From NCBI GenBank assembly GCA_964247055.1, contig OZ176052.1:12772001-12836000 (forward strand): DNA of 64,000 nucleotides. The letters are read 5' to 3'. Under the pieces are notes generated by a model. The model ran no database searches, had not been told where the DNA came from, and saw only the letters and a program-made list of their open reading frames with translations. A program made the position numbers and the translations under genes. Every line of letters starts with the position of its first letter. Position 1 is the first letter of the stretch. The DNA is from Paragordius varius. Its lineage: Eukaryota; Nematomorpha. Of this stretch, positions 12,601 to 18,300 are shown piece after piece.

Positions 12601-15600
12601 GACCATATGTATGCACGTAACGGTACCCTAACACCATAGTTTTGATTTAATAAATAGGAAAAACGCTAAATACACCATTAGTAATTCCAAGCTCTATACC
12701 TAGAGAGTTTAATGATGTTGCCCTTCAAAAATATACAAAATATTCCCATAATATCAGATCAGCTTGCTACCGAAAGGATTATTCCTGTATCTCATGGATT
12801 TCAAAATAAATGCATTTTCTTTGAAACAAAATAGTATCTTTCGCCCCAAACTTGGTTTGTTACACGTTTTGATAAGAAAGAAGGGCTTTAATTTAGAGGT
12901 CTTGGCTTTTATATTCACAAAGAGCTGCGCGTATTGTTTTTGTTGCCTTCTTTTGATAGATCTGATTCTTTACCATCATCTTATAACTACGCTTGGTTTT
13001 AATAAATGGAATATAAAGTTAAATTATTCATCATGAGAATACCCAAATCATCGGACAGCATTTACTACTGGAAAGAGGCAGATAGAAAATCGATAAATAA
13101 AACAGGAATGTCAGCTTTAGAAGCTCACAAAATCGGAAAATAATCGACTCATGAAAACTCTAACCATCCGAAATCTTCTTTTTCGATAACATGTTGAAAG
13201 CTTAACGTATTATGGTGACTCAGCAGCCTAAAAAAAGCTGTTAAACGTGAGTCTAAAACCCACTGGACTGCTAGAATTTAAGCTGCTAAGCCAATATTGA
13301 TGGATTAATGAGCTGATAGAGCTAATAAAAGATATTAATCCTTAAAATAGTGAAACAAAGTGAGGCATCGGTTTTAGTTTACTTCAGAACTTTTAAAATT
13401 CAATTTTGTAGCATTAATTTTTCTGGCATCAAATACTTAGATCGATAGTAACATAGATTGAAAGATCCTATTAAATTTAATGACGCATAAAGGTCCTTGA
13501 ATTCTTAATTATTTAATGATCAGATTTTTGGAATCAGCTTTGGGGATAACCCATAAAAACTTTTATGATTGTATATGAAAACTGGGATGTTTATACATCT
13601 ATGAGAGCCGAAAAATTCCCAGGAGAATCAGATGGAGTGATTCTTTTTGCAGGAAGTTTAGCTTCGGGTCATGAATTAGATATTGTATAAATTGCAACAT
13701 AAAATGGAATAAATGATATCTTTGCTGAGAGATGTAATTTCTAAATTTGGATTTTTATTAGATAAAAATTTTGACACGTAATAATAATAATGATTTGAAA
13801 AATAATTGCAAATCTAAAAATAATGGAAGAGATTTATTTATAGATATTGGTTATCATTCATTATTTGCTGCTGATTGTTTACGTTGCACCAGTATTGTAT
13901 TTTGGGTTCCTTTTAAGGATTTTTTTGTGATAGGATTAATATGCGATAATTTTTCATTTTTTTTGAGGTTTCCCGTGTTGTGTGAATGGATGTGCGGCGC
14001 CTCTACTATGGATCAAAAGATTTGCTCGGGATTTCATATATGACATTTTCATAGATACTTTTGGGGTGTTTGGTTAAGATTGTAATAGATTGGTGCATGG
14101 TTTGTACGTAACTAATATGTTTTTACTATAAGATTTTATTAATGCTTTATCTTGTTCTGCGAATAATCATGCCTAATAAACGTCTTACTATAAACGTTGT
14201 TTGTTTTATTTGTTTTTTCTTTACACTAAACAAAAGTAAGGTTTTCTTTAATTAACCAGAGATTATGGCCTTAAAGTTATGGGGATGATTAGATTAAAGG
14301 TAGGTCTAAGAATTTTATTTTTTTTTTCATTTTCTTTTTCAATAGTTACTGTTAATGGACTATTTTCATTGAGTATCATGTGCAATTTTAAGATGTTCGC
14401 CATTGTCAATGATCAATACGTCAGTTAAGTATCTACAGTAAAATTTGGCTTGTTGAAATGTAAATGCTTATTCTCGAATTCTCTGAGACATCAGTTATAG
14501 AAGAATGGTATTCCCATTGGGGTACCCAGCTTCTGATGGTAAAACTTTCCATCAGACAAAAATTTTTTTTGAAGCTGTGTAAGCTAGCGTCATTAATGTG
14601 AATATGTAGATTTTACTATTAATATATTCCAGGTTTTCTTCAACAAATTTTTTTATCACGTTAGATCAATCTATGGGAATCGAAGAATATAATGATACTA
14701 CGTCGTAAGAGCAAATCCGATCTTTGTCGTTTAATGATGTAAGTAACAATTTGACCTGCAATTTTTTCATAGGATCCGCTTTTAAAGTTCATAAGCCTGC
14801 TCTTTTAGGATTCCCGTTACATTTTCAGTATTTTCGTATTTAACTCTTTAAGATACATAGAAGAGGCGCTGTAGATCCATTCACACACACGGAAAACATT
14901 ATCAACAAAAGAGAGGAATTACCGCACAATCCCATCACACAAAAATCCCTTAAAAAAACCAATATACAACACTGTTGTAACCTAAATCAGCAAGTATTGT
15001 ATAAAAAATATAACAAACCACTTTTATTTTTTAAAATTTATTATTGTTTATTTTATTTTATTTTTATTTTTAATTTTTTATATTGATAAAGGATCCGTAA
15101 GATCCGAATTGTTTTATTTTAAACGATTTATTTATTCACGTGGTATCAGCAATTTATCTATAAATTGAAACTCGTCCTCAAAATCTTAAATATAAACTAT
15201 GCTTCAGCAAAATTTTGCATTTTTTAAAAAGTATGCATTAATAAAAATGTTTTTAGTTAATATCTAAAAATAGTATATATAATATAATTTTTATCGCGCA
15301 CTATCGGCATTTTTGCCTTTTAAAAAGAACTAGCCCATTCTAGAAGTGCGAAAAAATTTGGAACTTTCGGAGCCACATTTAAAAATTAATTTTACTGAAA
15401 ATATTGTTTTGCTTTTTATATGTGGATGATATATTTTAGTGATATTTTTTGGAATGAAGCCTTTTCCACCAATTTTTTTTAAATAATGAGCGCAATTTCA
15501 CGATTTATAGTTAAACTAACTTTCTTAAATCACTCGAACCAAAAGCACCATAATAATCTAATATATTTTATCAGTATATACATGTTTTATCAGGATATTT

Positions 15601-18174
15601 TTTTGTAAATTAGGTGTTTATTGAAATAAGTAAAGGGTTTAGCGTCGGATGATTGTCGGCCATCTGCTGTCAAGGTATTCCCTACCAACCCGTAACGCAT
15701 AGCTTCAAAGCGGATAGATACATCGGAGGTTAGGTTTATTGTTAGTATCAGCATACATATATAAATGCCATCATGTTAGGTGTGTTTTTGTAAGTTAGTA
15801 TGGTGAAAAAGCTACATATATATGTTCATTAAAAGAAACGTTAATTTTGCCATGTTAGGCATATAATGGCAATTGATTTTAAATAACAGTATAAACAGCG
15901 TTATGATCCTTACTCCTCAAAGTAATGTCAAAGTTTTATGTCGAATCAAATGTAGAGTTTATAAGATCTTATCTTTGGTGCAAAAGGGGTCTTCATTTGC
16001 TTCTAAATGAGTGTAGACCAATTTTGGAGATATTAGGCATCACATTAACGTTACCCCTTTGTGTGACCATGTTTCAGCTGTATCTACAACTGGGACGCTA
16101 ACCCGAAATTTAACCCTGTTTTGCGGCGAACATAATGCCAAAGATTGGGAACCAGCCAAATTTAAAAAGCAGCGGCTTCAGCGTCATTGTCTCACAATTA
16201 TTGGCAAGTAATCTCGCTAGAATCTGGTCCCCCATGGCTTGAGTTTGCATTAAGGCGTTAGAGATTGCGAGGATGCATGAGAGCAATACTAAATATAAAC
16301 CATAATAAATTATGTAATTACCGTTAATAAGTTTAAATAAAATGGGTATAAATTATATTTATCAACAAATACTCATTTCCAAAAGTTGATTTAAAACTGA
16401 AAATTAGTATTCCTTCCAGCAGATTTTGTAAAAATTAGACTACTGTCCGGGATATAACTCATTTTTATTTCTTCGATGTAGACTGAGGTTACTAGTGACA
16501 TCATACTTGTTCGAAATCTACTTTTCAAAAATATGGAATAAACTTTAACCCTTTCAAAAATTTGCACTTACAAAACATTGAAGAACCAATATATAAAAAA
16601 GATTCATAAAAAAACTTGATATTACTTATTTTAAAGATAAATTAAAGGTAAAAACCTAACCAACTGATCTGTGTGGATTGACTAAATATAAAAAATGGCA
16701 ATACCACTTTTGTTAATGTTAATGGAATTTTAATGTACATTAACTTTAATTTTAGCGTGAGAATTAAAAATAACATTTTACATAAAACTTTAAAATAAAA
16801 ATTACGTCGACGTAAATCGATTAGCTTTATTAATATATTTAATCATATTTTAATATTTTTGCACATTTATATATTTATTAGGATAGAAGAATAAAATTAG
16901 AAATTAAATGTCTTAATAGTTGAAAAAATTGTTTTTGTATTTGAGATACTATATATAATTTGTTATTCAAAATATACTTTTATTGAATCGCAACTTTTAG
17001 TAATTTAAAAAAAATTTTAACAACTATGGGGAAAAAACTCAGGCTAAAAATTATGTTGAGTATTGCCCAAAATGCAACGTGAACAATAGTGGTGTTAATA
17101 CATTTAATATCAGACACACTTGATTAATCATTGGTGATATAAAATATATATTTAGAAATAGTGTCAGCGCTTTCTAAAAGAAATGCCCCAGCTGATTTTT
17201 TTTGATTATTTAGTAAAAGCTTTAAAAATATATAACCTTTAGCCAATATGTATAAGGTTTTTGACCTTATTACCTCATTAATTCTAATGTAATTGAAAAT
17301 ACCATTTTTGAGTCTTAAGCAACAGTTTTTCAATCAACGCAACATTTTTCTGGAACCGCAACATTCTTTCAGGAAAACCCACATTTTTTCAAGCAAACCC
17401 AACATGTTTCAAGTTGTGTTCAGTTGAAAAAATGGTTTTCTGAAGTGAAAAATGTCAATTCGTCAAATATTGCGTTTGATTGAAAAATGTTGCTTCTGAC
17501 TGAAAAATGAAATGATCATTACAAAAACTTTCATAAGGGTTCATATTTTACGATAATAAAGGACAATAGAAAATTAATTTTAACTTAGCTACAGAAATTA
17601 AGTACTGAATTTTAAGAACCATTTCATCTTTTATCAATAAGAGATGAGTTAAGCTTTGACATATCTTTCAAAAAGTTATTTTAACGAAGTTCCTGAATAT
17701 ATTTTTTAATTTGACGGCAAGCTTCATTCCTGTACACCTCAAAAACGGTTATGGTTATAATAATTAATTTACCAACTTTTTATTATTTACTATCTTAACA
17801 TATAATATTAAATAATTTTGCTCTGCATAATTTTAAGCCTCTTAATATGAACTCTTTGGCCTATTTTGAGTATTTGATTTATGTTTTTGAGTGACGCGTA
17901 ATTTATTTCGAAGAAATCTAAAACTTAACTGACACCCAAAGTTTTACTCATTTAATATGTAAATTTACAATTTTTATAGGGACAACAACAGCGGCAACAA
18001 AGGGCACGGAAAGTCATGTCTCCATTAAAATTTAATATAACCGAATTAAACAGTTTCGCTTATTCAACTCAAGGATCTGTGTTTGATTATCACAGTGTGT
18101 TTTCAGGAAATTTGTCTGAAAAGAAAAATGTTATCCGGAAGATTAGCGAAACTATAATCAAACAAGTTTTATAA
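473..18174 (+). CDS. Apolipophorin-like large lipid transfer protein gene, 3' part (16 exons, 5' end outside window)
   Basis: Proposed exons: 473-613, 776-917, 1009-1256, 3542-3704, 4016-4043, 5920-6142, 6938-7157, 7271-7468, 8874-8990, 11522-11633, 11756-11893, 11959-12121, 12204-12341, 12415-12439, 12658-12680 and 17980-18174. All introns are GT-AG and all phases agree, giving 757 residues plus a TAA stop. Domain order: a lipid-transfer-type stretch (about 1-220), vWD (about 222-375), a C8-like cysteine module (about 389-494) and a vWA-like C-terminal domain (about 505-757). Several N-x-S/T sequons fit a secreted glycoprotein. In known members such proteins carry lipid in haemolymph as lipophorin particles. 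The family call rests on recalled motif resemblance, not on a database search. It could instead be another vWD-containing lipid transfer protein such as a clotting-protein or vitellogenin relative. The least certain part is the link between exons 15 and 16. Confidence 0.75.
632..662. repeat. (AT)n microsatellite in intron 1
   Basis: An uninterrupted alternation of A and T lies shortly downstream of the exon 1 donor. A similar tract lies at about 3508-3532, directly in front of the exon 4 acceptor, where it takes the place of a polypyrimidine tract. Confidence 0.9.
776..917 (+). CDS. Apolipophorin-like gene, exon 2 (residues 48-95)
   Basis: The acceptor is TTTATATTAG at 766-775 and the donor is ATC|GTAATA. 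The frame LNLIEQKFLALISVGRSAYF continues through TIGHMYISFAKDSLLRAKAK. A later AG at 812-813 would break the phase with exon 1, whereas the AG at 774-775 keeps phase 0; that is why this start was chosen. The exon ends in phase 1, completed by CT of exon 3 to a proline codon. Sequence type: amphipathic helix and sheet, with no motif that fixes function alone. Confidence 0.6.
1009..1256 (+). CDS. Apolipophorin-like gene, exon 3 (residues 95-177)
   Basis: The acceptor is tattatag and the donor is ACG|GTATGT, a good consensus. It encodes DTIGDLSYIPQAFGYVKQIF and a charged helical stretch with WKQLEYYDNIMKYEDQV. It ends in phase 0 with FKWVKLT, which joins the phase 0 start of exon 4 across a 2.3 kb intron. 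In apolipophorins a helical segment of this kind lies just upstream of the vWD domain. The GC content and codon pattern stand out clearly from the surrounding AT-rich introns. Confidence 0.65.
1320..1527. mobile_element. 208-bp hairpin MITE with TTAA ends, in intron 3
   Basis: The two arms are long imperfect inverted repeats. The left arm begins TTAAAGTCATGTATCCTTTA and runs through TTTTTTCGTTATATGG to the CTTGGTAAAGAATGGAAAAA word. The right arm carries their reverse complements and ends TGATAAAGGATACATGACTT followed by TAA. TTAA lies at both ends (1320-1323 and 1524-1527), as expected of target duplications of piggyBac-type elements. There is no room for coding sequence, so it is a non-autonomous element. 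The family is inferred from TTAA only. Confidence 0.7.
1528..3541 (+). other. Intron 3 remainder, AT-rich, no gene recognised
   Basis: No open stretch with splice context is supported. A possible 22-nt exon at about 1690 (TATATACGAGGCTTGGGACT) was not used because it breaks the phase between exons 3 and 4. Confidence 0.5.
3542..3704 (+). CDS. Apolipophorin-like gene, exon 4: start of the vWD domain (residues 178-232)
   Basis: The acceptor follows an (AT)n tract and ATTAAG. The donor is GATG|GTAGTG. It encodes DFPNLSMDTLVKALHLHCPS and ends NGLLFGLDHYTAFD. The last part matches the conserved opening of vWD domains in lipid transfer proteins (F-G-x-x-H-Y-x-T-F-D). Translation stays open for 20 codons past the donor, but that extension lacks the following C-x-Y-L-L motif. 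Splicing to the 28-nt exon 5 restores that motif, which is the reason for ending here. Confidence 0.75.
4016..4043 (+). CDS. Apolipophorin-like gene, exon 5: 28-nt micro-exon inside the vWD domain (residues 232-241)
   Basis: It is bounded by tgtttccag and GTAACA. It enters in phase 1 and leaves in phase 2. Joined to its neighbours the protein reads TAFDAHKVNFWLCIYLL, which gives the expected T-F-D ... C-x-Y-L-L spacing of a vWD domain. Without this exon the conserved cysteine and the frame with exon 6 are both lost. The short length makes it invisible to ordinary ORF finding. Confidence 0.65.
4044..5919 (+). other. Intron 5, AT-rich with one hairpin repeat
   Basis: Open stretches at 4032-4358 and 4481-4675 are K, I and F-rich with no motif or splice context and look like chance. 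About 5490-5750 is an inverted-repeat element described separately. Confidence 0.5.
5490..5750. repeat. Hairpin repeat, copy 1, intron 5
   Basis: The arm containing CCACCCTTAAACAATTCAAA (about 5512-5531) is matched in inverted form by AATTTGAATTGTTCGAGGGT (about 5707-5726). The interior contains TATGCCATAAAGATATATTTC and GCGAGAAACAATAACTTATTTTTA-type sequence that recurs at 8400-8470. This marks a MITE-like dispersed repeat. Exact ends are not resolved. Confidence 0.55.
5920..6142 (+). CDS. Apolipophorin-like gene, exon 6: vWD domain core (residues 241-315)
   Basis: The acceptor is ttttacctacttag. The donor is AAG|GTATTA in phase 0. It encodes YLLIADYVSHTFALIGN, the strongly conserved part of vWD domains in lipid transfer proteins, then RYKFSLLTPWHNLSLVI and a beta-rich run ending SSNNNNIK. 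HNLS is a possible N-glycosylation site. An alternative acceptor (atttcag, 5890-5896) fits the phase less well. This exon is the strongest single piece of evidence for the family. Confidence 0.8.
6938..7157 (+). CDS. Apolipophorin-like gene, exon 7: end of the vWD domain (residues 316-389)
   Basis: The acceptor is catgatag and the donor is GAAG|GTAATT. It begins IRYPGLRIGYNFDKKVTYIK and continues VSKIYKGKLTGVFETFGKDN. The Y-x-G-K-L-x-G-x-x-x-x-x-G-x-D-N pattern corresponds to the closing strand and glycine turn of vWD domains. After it come sequons (NSS, NTS, NKT) in a serine and asparagine-rich linker. GTAAGT at about 7000 looks like a donor, but using it would remove the vWD end, so the exon is extended to 7157. 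Confidence 0.8.
7271..7468 (+). CDS. Apolipophorin-like gene, exon 8: first half of a C8-like cysteine module (residues 389-455)
   Basis: The acceptor is ttttgctaag and the donor is GAAA|GTACAT, phase 1 at both ends. It encodes DCIAIITYQKGGNKWTDEA and then PCSELF ... NFEPCFQIIGSMPYYHACLA. Cysteine spacing and the F-x-x-C and P-Y-Y-x-x-C words match the C8 module that follows vWD domains in extracellular proteins. The order vWD then C8-like supports joining exons 7 and 8. Confidence 0.75.
8040..8580. repeat. Hairpin repeat, copy 2, intron 8
   Basis: The same interior words as at 5600-5700 occur in the same order: a TATGCCATAAAGA word, GCGAAACAG, TTATTTTTAGGG, then several short GGGxxxTTGAATxxTTCAAG units at 8470-8560. 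The right end, GGTTAATGGTATAT, parallels GTAATTGGTATATAT near 5745. The left limit is uncertain. The repeated TTGAA and TTCAA units make this copy longer than copy 1. Confidence 0.5.
8874..8990 (+). CDS. Apolipophorin-like gene, exon 9: second half of the C8-like module (residues 455-494)
   Basis: The acceptor is gattattttgcag and the donor is TGCA|GTAATG, phase 1 to phase 1. It encodes SLCKKTDNDNDKKSIC, then SSLHAYKEICYAHYVEVDV and PDYC. The C-x-x-L-x-A-Y-x-x-x-C pattern and the final cysteine are typical of C8 modules. With exon 8 this gives eight cysteines, enough for four disulfides. It splices directly, in phase, to exon 10 across a 2.5 kb intron. Confidence 0.75.
8991..11521 (+). other. 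Intron 9 (2.5 kb), AT-rich with one compositionally distinct stretch
   Basis: Exons 9 and 10 join across it in phase 1. The stretch at about 9280-9660 is less AT-rich and holds a minus-strand open frame (separate entry). The remainder, 9660-11,521, is AT-rich with no recognised gene. Confidence 0.5.
9397..9642 (-). CDS. Hydrophobic 81-codon open frame inside intron 9, not recognised
   Basis: The frame reads on the minus strand through SIYLTLFCELVNLTCQFAWI and SLSYQALRLLIVIFAISRII, with one or two possible membrane segments, then SLGGYAELVQPPGSI. It starts at a TTG, not an ATG. A minus-strand acceptor-like run (TTTTTAATTTCAG) lies about 50 nt upstream, so it could be a spliced exon or a transposon remnant. 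Nothing I know matches it with confidence. Chance is also possible. Confidence 0.15.
   Translation of the reverse strand: MDHLYLPNLFIQFNCSIYLTLFCELVNLTCQFAWILLASLSYQALRLLIVIFAISRIIGSLGGYAELVQPPGSITLYISPF
11522..11633 (+). CDS. Apolipophorin-like gene, exon 10: start of the C-terminal vWA-like domain (residues 494-531)
   Basis: The acceptor is atatattttaag and the donor is AA|GTAAGT. It encodes QYNGFNVGDIWEEKLNTSNS and then DHINVIFIVNPHNLTS. The hydrophobic strand INVIFIV sits where vWA-fold domains carry their first strand. Usual vWA domains have D-x-S-x-S next; here it is NPHNLTS, so a metal-binding site is probably lost. Insect apolipophorins, as I recall them, also have a degenerate domain of this kind after the vWD module. 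Confidence 0.65.
11756..11893 (+). CDS. Apolipophorin-like gene, exon 11 (residues 531-577)
   Basis: The acceptor is attatttttag and the donor is AATT|GTGAGT, phase 2 at both ends. It encodes MIGSLDLLAKGISLHCKKEN, then YLVKFGLISQKTKYNHSYPV and IYANK. The helix followed by a strand (Y-L-V-K-F-G-L-I) fits the second strand of a vWA fold. A 65-nt intron separates it from exon 12. Confidence 0.65.
11959..12121 (+). CDS. Apolipophorin-like gene, exon 12 (residues 577-631)
   Basis: The acceptor is ctttatattag and the donor is CAT|GTTAGT. An earlier acceptor (ctttcag at 11925-11931) leads to a stop in the required frame, so the later one is used. It encodes KLLTKKSSMFYDALLSKQQS, a charged helix, and then DSLTIVIAITQSDH. 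The buried strand LTIVIAIT ending in a polar residue fits the central strand of a vWA-like fold. Confidence 0.65.
12204..12341 (+). CDS. Apolipophorin-like gene, exon 13 (residues 632-677)
   Basis: The acceptor is ttttttcaattag and the donor is TTG|GTATGT, phase 0 at both ends. It encodes IIDHYWTYVNQLFNIWNHGT and then VINVITGKSHIFANNELEHG, ending FDITKL. The helix followed by strand VINVIT fits the later part of a vWA-like fold. Confidence 0.65.
12415..12439 (+). CDS. Apolipophorin-like gene, exon 14: 25-nt micro-exon (residues 678-686)
   Basis: It is bounded by tttgtattacag and GTAAGG. It encodes NNNLSRER plus one base. The preceding exon ends in phase 0 and the next coding-like stretch needs one base before it. 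This 25-nt piece supplies exactly that, and reads LNNNLSRERGKTLNTPL across the junctions. NNLS is a possible sequon. The evidence is phase logic and splice consensus only. Confidence 0.5.
12658..12680 (+). CDS. Apolipophorin-like gene, exon 15 (23 nt; may extend to a stop at 12,807)
   Basis: The acceptor is ttaataaatag. The first part encodes KTLNTPL. A donor TTA|GTAATT at 12,681 joins it in phase 0 to exon 16. If that donor is not used, the frame stays open through VIPSSIPREFNDVALQKYTK and SACYRKDYSCISWISK to TAA at 12,807-12,809, with AATAAA overlapping at 12,805-12,810. The extended reading is coding-like but lacks the expected C-terminal motif found in exon 16. These could be alternative 3' ends. 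Another donor, TCCT|GTATCT at about 12,787, cannot be excluded. Confidence 0.4.
12850..13730 (+). pseudogene. Unidentified coding-like debris in intron 15
   Basis: This is less AT-rich than its surroundings. In one frame it reads FRGLGFYIHKELRVLFLLPS, then FDRSDSLPSSYNYAWF, and later RIPKSSDSIYYWKEADRKS. A different frame at about 13,565-13,690 reads VYENWDVYTSMRAEKFPG and then VILFAGSLASGHELDIV. Several stops (TAA, TGA and TAG) and at least one frame change interrupt it. It looks like a decayed inserted gene, possibly part of the neighbouring retroelement, but I cannot name it. Confidence 0.3.
13860..14045 (+). repeat. Left inverted arm of the Penelope-like remnant
   Basis: The sequence from about 13,865 to 14,015 (for example TGTGTGAATGGATGTGCGGC near 13,978 followed by GCCTCTACTATG) has an imperfect reverse-complement match at about 14,860-15,000. 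There the minus strand reads GTGTGTGTGAATGGATCTAC and then AGCGCCTCTTCTATG. Similarity spans most of about 150 nt by eye. An open 90-codon frame at 13,771-14,043 crosses it but shows no known motif. Confidence 0.6.
14270..14830 (-). pseudogene. Decayed Penelope-like reverse transcriptase fragment
   Basis: Minus-strand translation gives, in order, DKDRICSYDVVSLYSSIPID (about 14,730-14,672), YHQKLGTPMGIPFF (about 14,545-14,504) and, after frame changes, NKFLDLPLI-type sequence (about 14,312-14,288). In Penelope-like reverse transcriptases these correspond to the D-V-x-x-L-F/Y-x-x-I-P block, the Q-x-x-G-x-x-M-G block and the F-L-D-L block. The catalytic Y-x-D-D block expected between the last two is not intact. 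Stops and frameshifts show that it is dead. The family is recognised from motifs, without a search. Confidence 0.6.
14855..15010 (-). repeat. Right inverted arm of the Penelope-like remnant
   Basis: This is the partner of 13,860-14,045 in inverted orientation. The two arms enclose the reverse transcriptase fragment. Penelope-like elements are known to carry terminal repeats in direct or inverted order, so this arrangement fits the class. The distance between arms is only about 0.8 kb, so most of the element body is missing. Confidence 0.55.
15300..16290 (-). other. GC-richer stretch of unknown origin in intron 15
   Basis: The base composition differs from the flanks. On the minus strand it reads ALMQTQAMGDQILARLLANN, then TLKPLLFKFGWFPIFGIMFA over 57 open codons (about 16,285-16,115). 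Further on come KINVSFNEHIYVAFSPY and RVGREYLDSRWPTIIRR in the same frame, between stops. It may be a decayed transposon gene or pseudogene. No family recognised. Confidence 0.25.
17325..17512. repeat. Palindromic minisatellite
   Basis: The left half has about four degenerate units of the form CxxAACATTTTTTCAAGxAAAC (17,335-17,415). The right half has about four units of the complementary form (TTGAAAAATGTTGCTTCTGA and relatives, 17,425-17,512). The two halves are thus inverted relative to each other and could fold into a multi-branched hairpin. It lies about 470 nt upstream of the terminal exon. Confidence 0.6.
17980..18174 (+). CDS. Apolipophorin-like gene, terminal exon 16 (residues 694-757, stop TAA)
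   Basis: The acceptor is caatttttatag; a second one, aacaacag, lies just inside and is also in phase. It encodes GQQQRQQRARKVMSPLKFN, then ITELNSFAYSTQGSVFDYHS and a basic C-terminal helix ending IIKQVL. The T-x-G-S-V-F motif followed by a K-K-rich helix corresponds to the C-terminus I recall for insect apolipophorins, with a leucine-rich helix closing a vWA-like fold. A 5.3 kb intron separates it from exon 15. A polyadenylation-type AATAAA lies 121 nt downstream. Confidence 0.65.
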   Translation, partial: GQQQRQQRARKVMSPLKFNITELNSFAYSTQGSVFDYHSVFSGNLSEKKNVIRKISETIIKQVL

Positions 18175-18294
18175 TTGACTCAAATATATTTTGAATGTTA
18201 TTTTATAGGAAGATGGCCTTTTTTCTAGCGATTAATTTTACACTTCATTATTTTTATAAGTTTAATATCCCAAAGCGATTCAAAATTTGAATAT

Positions 18295-18300
18295 AATAAA
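18295..18300 (+). promoter_or_regulatory. Possible polyadenylation signal AATAAA of the apolipophorin-like gene
   Basis: It lies 121 nt past the stop codon of the terminal exon. In sequence this AT-rich AATAAA also occurs by chance, so the call rests on position only. Confidence 0.35.

Larger units (their letters stand above)
12681..17979 (+). other. Intron 15 (5.3 kb) full of decayed inserted DNA
   Basis: It holds GC-richer coding-like debris at 12,850-13,730, a Penelope-like remnant with inverted arms at 13,860-15,010, another GC-richer stretch at 15,300-16,290 and a palindromic minisatellite at 17,325-17,512. The remaining parts (about 16,290-17,325 and 17,513-17,979) are AT-rich with nothing recognised. 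The 69-codon minus-strand frame at 17,124-17,333 is likely chance. Confidence 0.5.

Noticed and set aside
12764..13036. 90-codon frame overlapping exon 15 and the debris region
   Set aside because: TTG start, hydrophobic chance texture, and overlaps a better reading in another frame.
12850..16290. Reading the debris with a variant genetic code (TAA and TAG as Q, TGA as W)
   Set aside because: If all stops are sense codons any sequence is open, so this proves nothing. The neighbouring host gene and the dead reverse transcriptase argue for decay under the standard code.
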